This document shows positions 51,034 through 57,806 of a stretch of 57,806 nt of DNA, piece after piece. The notes under the pieces are model-generated. The model was not told the DNA's origin. It saw nothing but the letters and a program-made list of their open reading frames with translations, and did no database searches. The DNA is from Lachnoclostridium sp. An14 (GTDB lineage Bacteria > Bacillota > Clostridia > Lachnospirales > Lachnospiraceae): positions 1-57,806 of the forward strand of contig NZ_NFLE01000026.1 of NCBI RefSeq assembly GCF_002160755.1, read 5' to 3'. The position numbers were made by a program, and so were the translations under genes. Numbering within the stretch: the stretch's first letter is position 1; every line of letters starts with the position of its first letter.

Positions 51034-52287
51034 ATGGAACAACTTACGGCGTTAATTGTCGCATCGCCAATCGTTGCCATGTTAGTGCTGTGTATTACAT
51101 ACGGCATTGGTGACTTCATTGGAACCCTGACAAAAGCATGGATTCCGTCCGTATTCGTGGTTGCAGTCCTGTTCCTGTTAGGATACTGGACGTTTTTCCC
51201 GAAGGATATTGTAGCTCTTGCAGGTATGGGCGCTCCCTTAGGAGGAACCCTGGCTATTATGATCTGTATTACCCATATGGGTACATCCATCAGCCTGGAT
51301 GAGCTTAAAAAGCAGTGGAAGATCATCGTGATCTGTCTGGCCGGACTGGCTGGCATGATCGCTGCCTGTCTTCTCATCTGCCCGCACTTTGTAGACTTTA
51401 ACTACATCATTTCCGGCCTTCCGCCGTTAACCGGAGGCATCGTGGCTGCTACCATGATGCAGGAGGCCGCTCAGAACCTGGGTCTGGAGAGAGCTGCCGT
51501 GCTGGCGATCTGTATGTACGTTTGCCAGGGCTTTGCCGGTTATCCCCTTACGGCCATCATGTTAAAGAGAGAGGGCCGCAACCTGTTAAAGGATTACAGA
51601 AGCGGCAAGGTGAAGAAGGTTGCTCACACCGGCGAGATCGACGAGGTGAACGGCAAATTTGCCACTGAGACCAAAAAGAGAAAGAAACTGATCCCGGATA
51701 TTCCGAACAAGTACTACTCCACGGCAGTTTCCTTAGCTACCATCCTTGTTGTTGCATACCTGTCCTCTCTTATCAGTACCTGGACCGGCACCTTCATGGG
51801 TGTGTATGCCATCAACCAGGCGGTTATCGCTCTGATCCTGGGCATTGCGGCTACGGAGCTTGGTTTCCTTCGTCCCAATGTATTAAAGGAGAATGGCTGC
51901 TTTAACTTCATCATGTTCATCCTGATGATGTACGTATTCAGCGGATTAAACAGTGCTACTCCGGCTCTCCTGCTGGAGATCCTTGGACCGCTGGTGTTCA
52001 TTATCGTTGTAGGCGTTGCAGGAATGTGTATCGTAGCTACCATCGCAGGCAAGATCTTAAAGGTCAGCACGTACATGGCTATCGCTACCAGCCTTACGGC
52101 TCTCTACGGATTCCCGCCGAACTACGTTCTCACCGACGAGGCCTCCAAGGCACTTGCTTCCAACGAGGACGAGAAAAATTACTTAATGGATAATATGCTT
52201 CCGCAGATGATCGTAGGCGGATTTGTAACGGTTACGATTACCTCTGTTATCATTGCCAGCGTATTTATCCCGATGCTCCGCGCGTAA
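51034..52287 (+). CDS. Polytopic membrane transporter of unassigned family
   Basis: 417 residues with ten to twelve hydrophobic segments and a polar cytoplasmic loop near the middle (RSGKVKKVAHTGEIDEVNGK). Conserved-looking segments are GMGAPLGGTLAIMICITHMG, LPPLTGGIVAATMMQEAAQ and an inverted later segment FSGLNSATPALLLEILGP, suggesting two related halves. I do not recognise the family; it vaguely recalls GltS-type and DUF-class carriers. ATG 51034 follows AAAAAGGAGG. Its position among four M20 amidohydrolases makes it the likely importer of their N-acyl or amide substrate, or exporter of a product. Confidence 0.75.
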   Translation: MEQLTALIVASPIVAMLVLCITYGIGDFIGTLTKAWIPSVFVVAVLFLLGYWTFFPKDIVALAGMGAPLGGTLAIMICITHMGTSISLDELKKQWKIIVICLAGLAGMIAACLLICPHFVDFNYIISGLPPLTGGIVAATMMQEAAQNLGLERAAVLAICMYVCQGFAGYPLTAIMLKREGRNLLKDYRSGKVKKVAHTGEIDEVNGKFATETKKRKKLIPDIPNKYYSTAVSLATILVVAYLSSLISTWTGTFMGVYAINQAVIALILGIAATELGFLRPNVLKENGCFNFIMFILMMYVFSGLNSATPALLLEILGPLVFIIVVGVAGMCIVATIAGKILKVSTYMAIATSLTALYGFPPNYVLTDEASKALASNEDEKNYLMDNMLPQMIVGGFVTVTITSVIIASVFIPMLRA

Positions 52288-52337
52288 AATCAATAGGTAT
52301 CTTGGGCAGATTTTCGGCAGCGGCGCGTTAGCTGGAA

Positions 52338-52380
52338 ACATCCCGCCGGAAACTTTGCTTGCCGGCGGGATGTTTTTTGT
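52338..52380 (+). terminator. Terminator of the transporter gene
   Basis: ACATCCCGCCGG (52339-52350) pairs with CCGGCGGGATGT (52362-52373), followed by TTTTTGT. Confidence 0.9.
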
Positions 52381-52387
52381 ATATAAT
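52359..52387 (+). promoter_or_regulatory. Promoter of M20 copy B2, inside the preceding terminator
   Basis: TTGCCG (52359-52364), a 17-bp spacer and TATAAT (52382-52387). The -35 lies in the right arm of the transporter terminator, so termination and re-initiation share the same DNA. Confidence 0.55.
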
Positions 52388-52428
52388 GAGGATATGAGAT
52401 TCGTTTTCAGAAAGGATGGGGATTTTTT

Positions 52429-53616
52429 ATGAATTTTAAGGAATTAGCGGAACAGAATGAGCAGTGGGTCATTGATCAGAGACGGTTTTTCCATCAGTAT
52501 CCGGAGCTTTCCTTTGAGGAGTACAACACCACGAAGGAAATCGGGAAACGGCTGGAGGAAATGGGGCTTACTCCCCATTATTATGAGGACTACCCCGGAC
52601 TTTGGACCATGATCGAGGGCGGAAAGGCCGGAGCCGGAGCGAAGACCATCGCCTTGCGGGCGGACATCGACGCTCTGCCGGTAGACGAGCACACCGGTCT
52701 GGAATTTTGCAGTAAAAATCCCGGCGTCATGCACGCCTGCGGCCACGACTGCCACATCGCCATGCTTCTTGGGGGCATCAAGCTGCTTTTGGAGAAGAAG
52801 GACGAGCTGAAGGGAAATGTGAAAATCATTTTCCAGGCGGCGGAGGAGTCCTGCTATGGAGCCAGATACTACATTGACCACGGTTTCTTGGATGACGTGG
52901 ACGCCATCTACGGCGCCCATATCTGGGGAGATTTTGACGCGCCCTATATGAGCTTTGAGTCCGGCCCGCGTATGGCCAGCGCCGACAATTTCACCATCGA
53001 GGTGGAGGGCGTTTCCGCCCACGGCTCCGCGCCGCATCAGGGTGTGGACGCCATTTTAGCGGCGGCACATATGCTGACGGAGATCCAGGCCATCGTGTCC
53101 AGAATGAACGATCCCTTAAACCCGCTGGTGGTGACCATCGGCGAGATCCACGGCGGCCAGCGTTTCAATATCATTGCCAATAAGGTGGTGATGGAGGGAA
53201 CTACCAGAACCCATTCCGCGGAAATGCGCATGAAGACCGAGGGGCTTTTGAGAGGAATTGTGGAGCACGTGGCGGAGTCCTTCGGGGCCAAGGCCACTCT
53301 GAAATTTGACTATTATCCCGGCCCGGTGATAAACGACAATGAGGATTTAAACCGCATTGCCAACGCCGCGGCGGTGAAACTCTACGGCGAGGAGAGCTTA
53401 AAGAGCCTGCCAAAGATGATGGGCAGCGAGGACTTTGCCATGTTTATGGAAAAGGTGCCGGGAATCTTCGGCTTTATCGGCAGCAGAAATGAGGCGCTTG
53501 GCTATACGGCTAAAAACCACAACGATCACTACACCGTGGACGAGAGCGTGCTGAAACGGGGCGTGGCCATGTATGCCCAGTTTGCCTATGACTATCTGGA
53601 GGAGATGTCAAAATAA
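52429..53616 (+). CDS. M20 amidohydrolase, subtype B (copy B2)
   Basis: 395 residues. Very similar to B1 along its length: MNFKELAEQNEQWVIDQRR, MHACGHDCHIAMLLGGIKLL, GARYYIDHGFLDDVDAIYG and MMGSEDFAMFMEKVPG. The metal-site and catalytic residues are kept; the motif after the hairpin reads FQAAEESCYGA, with Ala for the Pro of B1. It follows the transporter on the same strand but has its own promoter. A DegV remnant follows directly. Confidence 0.9.
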   Translation: MNFKELAEQNEQWVIDQRRFFHQYPELSFEEYNTTKEIGKRLEEMGLTPHYYEDYPGLWTMIEGGKAGAGAKTIALRADIDALPVDEHTGLEFCSKNPGVMHACGHDCHIAMLLGGIKLLLEKKDELKGNVKIIFQAAEESCYGARYYIDHGFLDDVDAIYGAHIWGDFDAPYMSFESGPRMASADNFTIEVEGVSAHGSAPHQGVDAILAAAHMLTEIQAIVSRMNDPLNPLVVTIGEIHGGQRFNIIANKVVMEGTTRTHSAEMRMKTEGLLRGIVEHVAESFGAKATLKFDYYPGPVINDNEDLNRIANAAAVKLYGEESLKSLPKMMGSEDFAMFMEKVPGIFGFIGSRNEALGYTAKNHNDHYTVDESVLKRGVAMYAQFAYDYLEEMSK

Positions 53617-53617
53617 G

Positions 53618-53791
53618 ATGTTTGTAATCACGTGTTGTTCTACGGCGGACATGGACAGGGAATTTTTCCGGGAGAGGGAAATCCCCTTTGTCTGTTTCCA
53701 CTATCGGATGGATGGAAAAGAATATCACGATGATTTGGGAGAGAGTATGCCCGTCGATGAATTTTACGCGAGAATAGAAGCGGGCGCCTGA
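53618..53791 (+). pseudogene. DegV-family fragment (N terminus only)
   Basis: 57 residues starting MFVITCCSTADMDREFFRER and continuing IPFVCFHYRMDGKEYHDDLG up to MPVDEFYARIEAGA before a stop. This is the N-terminal lobe of a DegV fatty-acid-binding protein; the following ~220 residues, with the second lobe and fatty-acid site, are missing. It starts one base after the B2 stop, so it was once an operon partner. A terminator-like hairpin (53818-53885) follows 30 bp later. Confidence 0.75.
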
Positions 53792-53817
53792 GCAGAAATA
53801 CAGAGAAATGAAAAAGA

Positions 53818-53885
53818 AAACCCCGGACGCATTCTCCAGCCGGCCGTTTCTGGCCGGGATGGGGGAATGGTCCGGGGGTTTTGCT
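53818..53885 (+). terminator. Terminator after the DegV fragment
   Basis: AAACCCCGGAC (53818-53828) pairs with GTCCGGGGGTTTT (53870-53882), with inner stems ATTCTCCA/TGGGGGAAT and CCGGCC/GGCCGG. Confidence 0.85.
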
Positions 53886-53930
53886 TGTGTAGTAGGAAAC
53901 TGCGTTCCCTATGACATAAAAGCCTCTGGC

Positions 53931-54011
53931 GGGAGGCGCACTCCGCGCAGAGGAAAATGGCTGTTTACGCAGCCGCGCTCCGGCGCGAGAGTGCGCCAAG
54001 CGCACACTTTT
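53931..54011. repeat. Intergenic repeat family 1, copy D (best preserved)
   Basis: AGCCTCTGGCGGGAGGCGCA, CTCCGCGCAGAGGAAAATGG, AGCCGCGCTCCGGCGCGAGA and CCAAGCGCACACTTTT. It is led by a TAGGAAAC/GTTCCCTA hairpin (53893-53911). A short partial copy (GGCATAAAAGCCTCCGGCGCGG, 5' end only) lies at about 55217-55238 before spmB. Confidence 0.8.
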
Positions 54012-54030
54012 GTATCAGCGGACAGGTAGG

Positions 54031-54597
54031 TTATTCCGTGATCAGCGTCTCAAAATCGCTCTGGAACCGCACATTCTCCGCGAAGGTGGTGCCGTTCTCC
54101 TGAATGGTCAGGGAGCGGATGTTTAAGTTCTCCGTAAAGGTGTTTCCGATGGCGGCGGCAACGAGCTGGTTGTCGATGGAATCGCCGTCCGGGATGACGG
54201 AGAGGTCTAAGACGGCGGATTCTGCCGTAGTCACAGAGGCTGCCTCGCCAGGGCCGCCGGAATTGTTCTCGGACTCGCCGGTGGTCTCAAAGGACAGCAC
54301 CTCGCAGCCCTCCGGAAGAACGCCGTACTCCACCAGCTTTTCCACCAGGGCCTCGGCATCCGTGGCGGCGATGCCGTCCATCATCTGGCGCAGGCCGGTT
54401 TTGTTCTCGTCGGGAACGTAGATGGATGCCATTTCCAGAACCTCTGCCGTGGGATCCGGCACTTTATCGGAAGCACCGCCGGTGGACTGTTCCACGTTGA
54501 TTCCATCCGCGGGGCTGGTCTCTTTCTGAGTGGGGGAACAGGCCGCCAAAGATACGGCAAGCAGGGCTCCTGTAACACATAATGCAAGTTTTTTCAT
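54031..54597 (-). CDS. GerMN-domain lipoprotein
   Basis: 188 residues. Signal with lipobox SLAAC (Cys near 20), then an acidic linker. The C-terminal half has AVLDLSVIPDG and VAAAIGNTFTENLNIRSLTI, the pattern of the GerMN domain found in spore-germination protein GerM and related lipoproteins. Start 54597 (MKKLALCVTGALL) was chosen because the upstream in-frame ATG at 54618 contains the AGGAGG itself. Probably co-transcribed with the FabT-like regulator 30 bp upstream. Role unknown, possibly spore or wall related. Confidence 0.8.
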   Translation of the reverse strand: MKKLALCVTGALLAVSLAACSPTQKETSPADGINVEQSTGGASDKVPDPTAEVLEMASIYVPDENKTGLRQMMDGIAATDAEALVEKLVEYGVLPEGCEVLSFETTGESENNSGGPGEAASVTTAESAVLDLSVIPDGDSIDNQLVAAAIGNTFTENLNIRSLTIQENGTTFAENVRFQSDFETLITE

Positions 54598-54626
54598 TTT
54601 GTAGATTGCCTCCTTCATTCATTGGG

Positions 54627-55061
54627 TTAAAAGCTGCTGAACCAGTCTTTAAGCTTTTCCAGCGCTTTTACCAGGGCCGCCATCTCCTCCGGGGTCAGAG
54701 CGGAACGGATTCCGTCGATCATCTCCTGGTGGAAACGGGCGTGATGAGCGTAGGCTTTTCTGCCTTTCTCTGAGAGGGAAATGTAGACCACGCGCCGGTC
54801 CTCACGGCCTCGCTCGCGTGTGACGTATCCTTTTTTGACCAGGCCGTTCATGGCAATGGTCAGAGTGCCCACCGTAACGGAAAGCTGTTTGGCGATGGTG
54901 GACATATTTTTCGGTTCTCCCAGTCCGATCACTTCTATGACGTGCAGGTCGTTGCTGGTAATATCGCGAAATTCCTGGGCTGCCACCGCCTTCTGTTCAA
55001 TATCCATGATGTCCCGAAACAGATGGACTAATACGTCGTTCAGCGTTTGATTGCTATCCAC
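54627..55061 (-). CDS. fabT: MarR-family regulator, FabT-like
   Basis: 144 residues. A MarR winged helix with FRDITSNDLHVIEVIG, AKQLSVTVGTLTIAMNGLVKKGYV and ERGREDRRVVYISLSEKGRK. These blocks and the N-terminal LFRDIMDIEQKAV correspond to streptococcal FabT (ISIKEMHTIDVIG, SKELMVTLGTVTTSLNNLERKGY, DRRVVHLHLTKKGR), recalled from memory. FabT with acyl-ACP represses fatty-acid synthesis genes. A FabT-like box lies at the fab operon promoter 31 kb away. FabT is normally next to fabH; here it is not. Confidence 0.75.
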   Translation of the reverse strand: MDSNQTLNDVLVHLFRDIMDIEQKAVAAQEFRDITSNDLHVIEVIGLGEPKNMSTIAKQLSVTVGTLTIAMNGLVKKGYVTRERGREDRRVVYISLSEKGRKAYAHHARFHQEMIDGIRSALTPEEMAALVKALEKLKDWFSSF

Positions 55062-55076
55062 TTTTTTCCCCTTTGT

Positions 55077-55103
55077 TTTAGATGTGAATCCTGTGTATCT
55101 AAA
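55077..55103. promoter_or_regulatory. Inverted repeat before the FabT-like gene
   Basis: TTTAGAT (55077-55083) and ATCTAAA (55097-55103) with a 13-bp spacer. It lies between the -10 and the ATG of the regulator gene, a good position for autoregulation. It does not resemble the TTTGAnnnTCAAA box at the fab operon. Confidence 0.5.
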
Positions 55104-55114
55104 GTCTCCAACTG

Positions 55115-55143
55115 ATTATACATGATTTTTCCCGGCATTACAA
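55115..55143 (-). promoter_or_regulatory. Promoter of the FabT-like gene
   Basis: On the minus strand TTGTAA, a 17-bp spacer and TATAAT (plus-strand ATTATA 55115-55120, TTACAA 55138-55143). Confidence 0.7.
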
Positions 55144-55244
55144 CTATGTAAAATTTAGGAAATTCTTACGTTCCTGTGTCTTTTTTGTGTCTTATGCCTC
55201 AGGAAACGGTGGCCTTTATGGCATAAAAGCCTCCGGCGCGGATG

Positions 55245-55766
55245 TTACGCCGCGGCCAGCAGAAGGGACGCGGCCACCCCGGCGGCGGTGGCGATGAAGG
55301 CGCCGGCTAAGGTGTAGCGGGTTTTTGTGATGCCCACGGAACCGAAGTAGACGCTGATGCAGTAAAATACCGTTTCCGTGCAGCTCATGAGGATGGAGGC
55401 GGCCATGCCGGTAAAGGAGTCCGTGCCGTACTGGCGGAAGATGTCTAAGAGCAGGCCGGTGGCGGCGGAATTGGAAATGAGACGGACTAAAAGCAGGGGA
55501 ACCAGGGGCGGCGGGATGTGGACGAGGGCGGCGGGAGCGGTGAGGATTTCCCCCAGAAAATCGAGAAACCCAGAGGCCCGCAGCACTCCCACGGCGGTCA
55601 TCAGGCCTACCAGGGTGGGGAGAATGCCGGCCACGGTTTTCAGGCCGCCGGCGGCCCCCTTTAAAAAGTCATCGAACACGGGACGGCGGGAGAGAATGCC
55701 GAAACCGATGATGTAGAACAGCAGCAGGGGAACGATGATGTTGGACAGAAACAGCAGGAGGGACAT
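55245..55766 (-). CDS. spmB: Spore maturation protein B
   Basis: 173 residues from MSLLLFLSNIIVPLL, the usual N terminus; a TTG at 55796 with GGGGAA before it would add ten residues. About four to five hydrophobic segments. FLKGAAGGLKTVAGILPTLVG, LVRLISNSAATGLLLD and SCTETVFYCISVYFGSVGI match SpmB. It partners SpmA, which is 10 kb away on the opposite strand (44812-45396). The gene is followed by a truncated piece of repeat family 1. Confidence 0.87.
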   Translation of the reverse strand: MSLLLFLSNIIVPLLLFYIIGFGILSRRPVFDDFLKGAAGGLKTVAGILPTLVGLMTAVGVLRASGFLDFLGEILTAPAALVHIPPPLVPLLLVRLISNSAATGLLLDIFRQYGTDSFTGMAASILMSCTETVFYCISVYFGSVGITKTRYTLAGAFIATAAGVAASLLLAAA

Positions 55767-55829
55767 AAAAACACCGGGGAATGCCATTTTTACCAATGTA
55801 TTCCCCGGCGCGCCGGTTCATGACCGGTT

Positions 55830-57692
55830 TTAAGAGGCAGCCTGGGAGAGGGACGAGGTGGCCATCCAGGCCTTCATGTAGCTTTGGAGAATGGGGAAGG
55901 GCGCGGGGCCCGTTTCCAGAAGGAGGGTGTGAAAGCTCTTTGCGTCGAAGGAGGTCCCCAGGGTTTCCTTCGCCTCCTCCCGCAGGTTTTTAAATTCCAG
56001 CCAGCCTACGTAGTATTCCAGGTAATTGGAGGGGTTATCTATCATCACATCGTACATCCGGTCCACAGTGTCCCGGTCGGTGATGCCGTAGGTCTCCTCC
56101 AGAAACGCGGCGGTCTGATCCCTGGTCCAGCCGTAGTAGTTGATGTTTAAGTCTAAAATGGCGTGGATGCCTAAGGTGACGGCCTGGTTGTGCATCTGGA
56201 GTTTCTGCAGGTCTGGGGACAGGCCGTTGTCAAAGAAGTAGGACTGAAATTCCGCATAGGTGGCCCAGCCTTCCGTGTAGGCGGGGAAGGAGAGGGCGTG
56301 GCGGAGAGGCTCGTCGCAGGAGGCGGTGAAATAGACCGTCTGGTACAGGTGGCCGGGATAGCCTTCGTGGGCCAGAGTGGTGTAAATGGGGGTGCCGTCG
56401 TAGCGCTCATTTCGGTTGATGTAAATGACGTTGTCCTCGTAGCGGTCGATGGGCGGCGTTAAGTAGAGGGCGGGGCTTAAGGCCAGCTCCAGGGACTGGG
56501 GCACGTCTTTTACGGTGCAGGTGCAGTCCGGCAGCTGCGGAAAGTCCGCCTCAATCTGAGTTTTCAGATCTTCGATCATGGTGTCCGCCTCCGTTTCCCG
56601 GAAGGAGGCAGTGAGCATTTCCTCGTAAAGCTGCGGATTTAACAGCTCGGCGACGGCTGCCGCGTCCTCCTCGATCTGGTAAGTAACCGCGTCCGTCAGG
56701 GCGTCCACGGACGGGTAGGAGGTGCCGGTGGCGGCGTATACCAGGTATTCATAGTAGGCCTCGCCGTCGGGGTAGCCGCACATTCCCATCTCGTTTGTAC
56801 CCATGCCCTTCAGAGAGGTCAGAGTTTCGATCAGGGACTGGTAGGCGGGGAGAAAATGTTCCGCGATCAGGGTCACGTGCTCGTTCCGCCATTCCTCCTT
56901 TTCCTCCTCGGTGACGCCGGTCAGGGTTTCCAGCCGCTCGTCGAAGGTCTCTGTGAGGAAGTTTTCCTGGGGGACTACCAGGTAGGTTTTGCAGGAGTCA
57001 ATGATCCGGTCCAGGGTGCCGTCGCTGTAGCCTAAGCCGGACTCCGCCTTCTGCTTTTCAAAGGCTCCCAATTCTCCGAAGTAGGTGTCGATCTGGGACA
57101 GGAGGGAGAGGTAATCGGTCACGTCGTCCCGGTCGTAGAAGGTATATTCCGCCAGCAGCAGGGGCAGCTGGGCCTGGACGCCGATGGTGGGGGCCAGCGG
57201 GCGGCTGTAAAGCTCCAGGCCGTCGCTCATCAGGGCCGTTTCCAAGTAGGAATTTAACACCGACCAGGTGAGTTTCTGCTGGTCGGAGAGGGCGCTGGTG
57301 TCGAAACCGTGCAGCTCCTCATATACCTGCTTGGTGTCGGCCATATCCTCTTTCAGGGCCTCCAGGGAGACTTCCCCGAAGGGAGACTGGGCCTCGGTGA
57401 TCCCATAGCGTTCCGGGTCTGCCAGGGTGAAATGGAGGGATAGCTGGGAGGAGGCGATATTTTCCCGAAACAGCCGTTCTGTGAACTGGTCGAACCGGTC
57501 CCGCTCTTTGACGGAGGTTTCCGTATACTGCTCATATTCCTGAGACGGGGCGGCGGCAGAGGTGCCGGTGATGTCCGGCACAGAACGGCAGCCCGGCACC
57601 AGAAACGCCGTGGCCAGCAAAAGGGAAAACGCCAGCAGGGCAGCGCCCAGACGACGGTGGATGGGGTGGCATTTATTTTGGGTTGGTGGCAT
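55830..57692 (-). CDS. DUF885-family lipoprotein (putative metallopeptidase)
   Basis: 620 residues. Signal peptide with lipobox LVPGC (Cys near 35), then a helical DUF885 domain. HEGYPGHLYQ in the C-terminal third is a zinc-site variant (HExxxH) expected of the family; other landmarks are IYINRNERYDGTP and YTEGWATYAE. The family is thought to be extracytoplasmic peptidases. It has its own promoter and no operon partner within the window (spmB starts 34 bp after its stop but reads on the same strand, so read-through is possible). Confidence 0.87.
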   Translation of the reverse strand: MPPTQNKCHPIHRRLGAALLAFSLLLATAFLVPGCRSVPDITGTSAAAPSQEYEQYTETSVKERDRFDQFTERLFRENIASSQLSLHFTLADPERYGITEAQSPFGEVSLEALKEDMADTKQVYEELHGFDTSALSDQQKLTWSVLNSYLETALMSDGLELYSRPLAPTIGVQAQLPLLLAEYTFYDRDDVTDYLSLLSQIDTYFGELGAFEKQKAESGLGYSDGTLDRIIDSCKTYLVVPQENFLTETFDERLETLTGVTEEEKEEWRNEHVTLIAEHFLPAYQSLIETLTSLKGMGTNEMGMCGYPDGEAYYEYLVYAATGTSYPSVDALTDAVTYQIEEDAAAVAELLNPQLYEEMLTASFRETEADTMIEDLKTQIEADFPQLPDCTCTVKDVPQSLELALSPALYLTPPIDRYEDNVIYINRNERYDGTPIYTTLAHEGYPGHLYQTVYFTASCDEPLRHALSFPAYTEGWATYAEFQSYFFDNGLSPDLQKLQMHNQAVTLGIHAILDLNINYYGWTRDQTAAFLEETYGITDRDTVDRMYDVMIDNPSNYLEYYVGWLEFKNLREEAKETLGTSFDAKSFHTLLLETGPAPFPILQSYMKAWMATSSLSQAAS

Positions 57693-57727
57693 CGGTTCGT
57701 GGTCCTCCTTTTTTGCGGTTTTTCCTA

Positions 57728-57756
57728 ATTATAATATATATTGGGGGAGTTGACAA
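57728..57756 (-). promoter_or_regulatory. Promoter of the DUF885 gene
   Basis: On the minus strand TTGTCA, a 17-bp spacer and TATAAT (plus-strand ATTATA 57728-57733, TGACAA 57751-57756). GGAGGA lies before the ATG. Confidence 0.75.
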
Positions 57757-57806
57757 ATCATACCAGAGGATAGGGCAAAAGAACAGGGGGATACGGCGAA
57801 AAACCG

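Noticed and set aside
53640-54005. A minus-strand reading frame sharing the peptide RAGARLR with frames at 15295-15519 and 24110-24688
   Set aside because: The similarity comes from intergenic repeat family 1 being translated by chance; no RBS and no domain.
1-57806. CRISPR array or integrated prophage
   Set aside because: No regular direct repeats with spacers and no phage structural or integrase genes were seen.

Overview
The window looks like an origin-proximal piece of the chromosome of a spore-forming, anaerobic, gut-type Firmicute, most likely a Lachnospiraceae/Clostridiales member. The evidence is: spore-maturation genes spmA and spmB; AGGAGG-type ribosome binding sites and clear sigma-A promoters; a Gram-positive gene set (FabK as the enoyl reductase, a NupNOPQ-like BMP nucleoside importer, DUF3793 with flavodoxin, a CD1871A-family protein); and five near-perfect ParB parS sites (positions 324, 2084, 17142, 34040 and 49396). 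No complete mobile element, CRISPR array or rRNA was seen. One tRNA-Arg(CCT) lies at the left edge.

Layout. 1-2.2 kb: tRNA-Arg, a decayed two-component system (truncated kinase, frameshifted regulator) and an EamA transporter. 2.2-6.6 kb: a D-serine catabolism unit (XRE-cupin regulator, NhaC-type antiporter, alpha/beta hydrolase, D-serine dehydratase). 6.7-14.1 kb: MBL hydrolase; CapA and DUF554 on the minus strand; nitroreductase and S66 peptidase; then a tightly overlapping unit of exonuclease, TlpA-like thioredoxin lipoprotein, CD1871A-type CXXC protein and membrane 4Fe-4S protein. 14.3-23.1 kb: mixed regulators and enzymes, including an iron-starvation-type DUF3793-flavodoxin operon behind a Fur-like box, a nucleoside hydrolase-MerR pair and an Rpn-type nuclease.

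23.3-33.9 kb is a complete fatty-acid synthesis operon in the streptococcal order: fabH-acpP-fabK-fabD-fabG-fabF-accB-fabZ-accC, then a fused accD-accA gene and a nitronate-monooxygenase-like flavoprotein. A FabT-like box overlaps its start site, and a FabT-like MarR regulator is encoded 31 kb away (54627-55061, minus). The 577-bp gap after the operon holds a terminator, a perfect hairpin, two copies of an intergenic repeat, a parS site and three DnaA-box-like 9-mers at an exact 12-bp pitch.

34.4-57.8 kb: BMP-type nucleoside ABC importer (34.4-38.9), Crp-type regulator and sulfatase, a minus-strand cupin-amidohydrolase-cytidine deaminase operon, a HAD phosphatase, spmA, and a LysR regulator. 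Next come four M20 amidohydrolases of two subtypes, interleaved and in alternating orientation, with a polytopic transporter whose 5' leader looks like an unassigned riboswitch-type junction. The right end has a DegV remnant, a GerMN-like lipoprotein, the FabT-like regulator, spmB and a DUF885 lipoprotein peptidase.
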